A stretch of DNA of 64,000 nt, taken from contig NZ_ML660094.1 in assembly GCF_007004655.1 (NCBI RefSeq), positions 248,001 to 312,000 of the forward strand. The letters are read 5' to 3'. The position numbers and the translations under genes were made by a program. This document shows, piece after piece, positions 62,024 through 64,000 of the stretch. Under the pieces are notes generated by a model. That model was not told the origin of the DNA and made no database searches. It worked only from the letters and a program-made list of their open reading frames with translations. Every line of letters begins with the position of its first letter. Within the stretch, counting starts at the first letter, position 1. The DNA comes from Exilibacterium tricleocarpae (GTDB lineage Bacteria > Pseudomonadota > Gammaproteobacteria > Pseudomonadales > Cellvibrionaceae).

Positions 62024-62566
62024 TCAATCGTCAACAGTAATCAGAGGCGTGGTCAAGTCGAATTGTAGATGAATTTGCTCACACCAACGATCCAGGCGCT
62101 GGCGGGTGAGTTCCTCCTGCTGGTCCTCATCGAGCGCCAGGCCGACAAACTTGCCGGCGGCGGGAATTTCGGCTTTGGAGGCGTCAAAGTCATAGCCTTC
62201 AGTGGGCCAGTGACCGATTATCCGGGCACCGGCGGCCACAATCACGTCGTGGAGCATACCCATGGCATCGAGGAAATAATCGCCGTAGCCGAACTGGTCA
62301 CCGAGACCAAACAACGCCACTGTTTTGCCGCTGAAATCAACCTCGCTGATATCGCCCCAGAACTCCTCCCAGTCGGACTGAATCTGGCCGAAATCCCAGG
62401 TCGGGATACCCAGGATGATGAGGTCGTAGTCGGCAAACTCGAGCTGGGTGACGTCGGCAATGTCCAACACATCTACCACATCCTCGCCCAGGCGGCGCTG
62501 AATGCGGTAAGCGACCCCCTCTGTGTTACCCTCGTCACTGCCAAAAAACAGGCCAATCCTGCTCAC
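62024..62566 (-). CDS. fldB: Flavodoxin (FldB type)
   Basis: A 180-residue long-chain flavodoxin. The phosphate loop GSDEGNTEGVA and FMN-stacking segments PTWDFGQIQSDWEEF and FGLGDQFGYGDYFLD are intact, as is the Y-x-FDAS-K loop of the long-chain type. It carries electrons for radical-SAM or biosynthetic enzymes. Sequence resembles FldB more than FldA because of its length and acidic end. Its upstream region is shared with the cpxR-like gene. Confidence 0.88.
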   Translation of the reverse strand: MSRIGLFFGSDEGNTEGVAYRIQRRLGEDVVDVLDIADVTQLEFADYDLIILGIPTWDFGQIQSDWEEFWGDISEVDFSGKTVALFGLGDQFGYGDYFLDAMGMLHDVIVAAGARIIGHWPTEGYDFDASKAEIPAAGKFVGLALDEDQQEELTRQRLDRWCEQIHLQFDLTTPLITVDD

Positions 62567-63087
62567 ATCGGTCTACCCGCTATCCAAGGAGCCGGAATTG
62601 TCCCAATAATGCCAACCTTAGGCAAGCGAGGAGCAAGGCAAGTGAAAAAAACCCCGGCTATAGGGGATTGTGGAGAGGACGTGTAGAGCGCTAAAGTAGT
62701 CCACCTGGTTAGCAAGCGCCGGTGGATGTCAAACCTTCAGCAAGTCAGCCGGGGTATCAAGCAAGCATTTGGCGGTTTGGGCCCCGCAACGGCACCCCAA
62801 CCAGGTTCCCATCATAGAGGGGGGTCGGGTTAAGTCGGGCAAACCACGGTAAAATTGTGTTAAGAAGGGTAAATCCCCGGCGGCCGGGTCATGACAGTCG
62901 GGTCGCCATGTAGCACACTAACAATAACGACGGGCTGTGAACCCGGTGCGACGGCAGGACTGTAGTGCACGGGAGTGATAAAAGGCGTGATAAAAAGGCG
63001 TATTAACGAGTGCGGTGAAGGGTGCGCTGAAAGTCACTCGAACGCATCGGCGTCTCCAGCACCGGCCCGAATCAACGACGGATACCT
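62567..63087. other. Divergent regulatory region between fldB and the CpxR-like gene
   Basis: 520 bp. Contains the five-box phased array at 62829-62873. 62640-62760 has a short CCCCGGCT/AGCCGGGG pairing (62653-62660 with 62741-62748), too distant for a terminator. No gene is seen. Confidence 0.5.
62829..62873. promoter_or_regulatory. Five phased G(T/C)(T/A)AA boxes, probable CpxR-type binding array
   Basis: GTTAA, GCAAA, GTAAA, GTTAA, GTAAA start at 62829, 62839, 62849, 62859 and 62869, each exactly 10 bp apart. The CpxR consensus is GTAAA-N5-GTAAA; here the same half-site recurs five times on one DNA face. The array lies ~215 bp upstream of the CpxR-like gene, suggesting autoregulation. Confidence 0.7.
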
Positions 63088-63780
63088 ATGACAGATTTAC
63101 TGCTGGTCGATGACGACCTCGAGCTATGTGACTTAATGCAGGAATACCTCACCGCTGAAGGCTTTGCGGTAGACATGGCGCACGACGGTCAGCAAGCCCT
63201 GGAGAAGACCGCGCACAACAGCTACGAGGTGATTGTGCTCGATGTGATGCTGCCGATCCACAACGGCTTCGATGTGCTCAGAAAGTTACGCGATTACTGC
63301 CAGACACCGGTGCTGATGCTGACCGCCAAGGGCGAAACCGTGGATCGCATTGTCGGCCTGGAAATGGGCGCCGACGACTACCTGCCCAAACCCTGTAATC
63401 CGCGGGAGTTGGTCGCCCGCCTGCGCGCCATTTTGCGCCGCACCGATGCCGCGGCAACCCAACAGGAACCGGAGGATGCCCTGCAGGTAGACCAACTGGA
63501 ACTGCATCTTGGCAGTCGCAGTACCCGCATCGCCGGCAGGGATGTCAATCTCACCGGCGCGGAATTTACGGTACTGGAGCTGCTGGTGCGCTCGGCCGGC
63601 AAGGTCATCAGCAAAGAGGCCCTGACCGAGCAGGCGCTCGGGCGCAAACTCACACCCTATGATCGCAGTATCGATGTACACGTCAGCAATATTCGCAAAA
63701 AACTCAGCCTGTGTGGTGCCAGTAAAGACCTGATCATCAATATCCGCGGCGCCGGCTACATGTTGACCCAAAACCAGTAG
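63088..63780 (+). CDS. cpxR: CpxR-like OmpR-family response regulator
   Basis: A 230-residue response regulator. The receiver has LLVDDDLELC, phospho-Asp 52 in VIVLDVMLP, the switch Thr/Lys region (MLTAKGE, DDYLPKPCNPRELVARLRAILRR) and the C-terminal winged helix ends DRSIDVHVSNIRKKL...IRGAGYML. CpxR likeness: the CPxx KPCNPRELVAR segment and overall match. It controls envelope-stress genes with the kinase encoded 24 nt downstream. A phased array of its half-site lies upstream. Confidence 0.85.
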   Translation: MTDLLLVDDDLELCDLMQEYLTAEGFAVDMAHDGQQALEKTAHNSYEVIVLDVMLPIHNGFDVLRKLRDYCQTPVLMLTAKGETVDRIVGLEMGADDYLPKPCNPRELVARLRAILRRTDAAATQQEPEDALQVDQLELHLGSRSTRIAGRDVNLTGAEFTVLELLVRSAGKVISKEALTEQALGRKLTPYDRSIDVHVSNIRKKLSLCGASKDLIINIRGAGYMLTQNQ

Positions 63781-63803
63781 TCCACCCCTTGAATGTCGTT
63801 TTT

Positions 63804-64000
63804 ATGACCCGTTTATATCTGAAAATATTTTTTAGCTTCTGGCTGATCACGATCATGATGATCGTTGGCACCAGCCTGGTGGTGCACTGGTTCGACCTCG
63901 GCACCAACAAGCATCTCAACAAAAAATACCAGGCGGAACGCAAGCTGGAGCCGGCCAAACGGTTGATGCGTGATGTGGTGAGAGAAGCCATTAACCACAC
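63804..64000 (+). CDS. cpxA: Sensor histidine kinase, CpxA-like, cut by window end
   Basis: The first 65 codons are present. They encode a short basic start (MTRLYLKIFF), a membrane helix (FSFWLITIMMIVGTSLVVHW) and the beginning of a periplasmic sensor domain. The order regulator-kinase with 23 nt between them and the match of the N-terminal helix to CpxA-type kinases give the call; the rest of the gene lies outside the window. Confidence 0.75.
   Translation, partial: MTRLYLKIFFSFWLITIMMIVGTSLVVHWFDLGTNKHLNKKYQAERKLEPAKRLMRDVVREAINH

Noticed and set aside
61428-62072. Plus-strand frame over dgkA
   Set aside because: Shadow of dgkA on the opposite strand; His/Gln-rich translation.

Overview
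This is a high-GC chromosomal window from a gammaproteobacterium. The evidence is the System I cytochrome c maturation operon (ccm), the tRNA wobble-modification genes cmoA, cmoB and cmoM, a bacterial FadH, a CpxR-like regulator, DgkA and an FldB-type flavodoxin. Gene repertoire and REP-like repeats suggest a marine heterotroph, possibly of the Cellvibrionales; this placement is inference. No rRNA, tRNA, CRISPR array or intact insertion sequence was seen.

Layout. 0-2.6 kb: retropepsin-like protease (cut by the window edge), glycerate 2-kinase, FHA protein. 2.9-8.8 kb: a complete arginine transaminase pathway (aruH, aruI, Lrp-type regulator, aldehyde dehydrogenase, guanidinobutyrase) taking arginine to 4-aminobutyrate plus urea. 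8.8-11.1 kb: small membrane and periplasmic proteins, an ArsR/SRPBCC pair with an operator, a TetR regulator. 11.5-14.5 kb: dienoyl-CoA isomerase plus FadH for polyunsaturated fatty acids. 15-20.2 kb: free methionine sulfoxide reductase, S9 peptidase, a membrane-anchored helical-repeat protein.

20.3-30.4 kb is the most unusual part: an AT-richer island encoding an R-body (refractile body) system. It has three clear RebB-family subunits and one divergent one, about ten small proteins of unknown function, a beta-propeller-like protein of 563 residues, and a stand-alone sigma-54 activator with no receiver domain. By eye I find GG-N10-GC (-24/-12) promoters in front of every transcription unit, including three tandem copies at 22905-22954. 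I read the island as a self-contained sigma-54 regulon building and perhaps arming a contractile protein ribbon.

30.8-37.6 kb: a GNAT remnant, a TraB/GumN protein and ccmABCDEFG (ccmH and ccmI missing). 37.9-46.9 kb: rhodanese, MsrA, Ppx/GppA, a DUF2799 lipoprotein, diguanylate cyclase, a VWA-like plus DnaJ pair, CmoM. 47-52.3 kb: MazG-like, GIY-YIG, TapT, M16 protease, thioesterase, ICMT-like methyltransferase. 53.2-57.6 kb: a minimal histidine kinase with a receiver-TPR protein, and cmoAB. 57.8-64 kb: a large secreted DJ-1/ThuA/laminin-G-like protein, dgkA, fldB, and cpxR with the start of its kinase, preceded by a phased five-box array. Dispersed palindromic REP-like elements occupy at least five intergenic sites.
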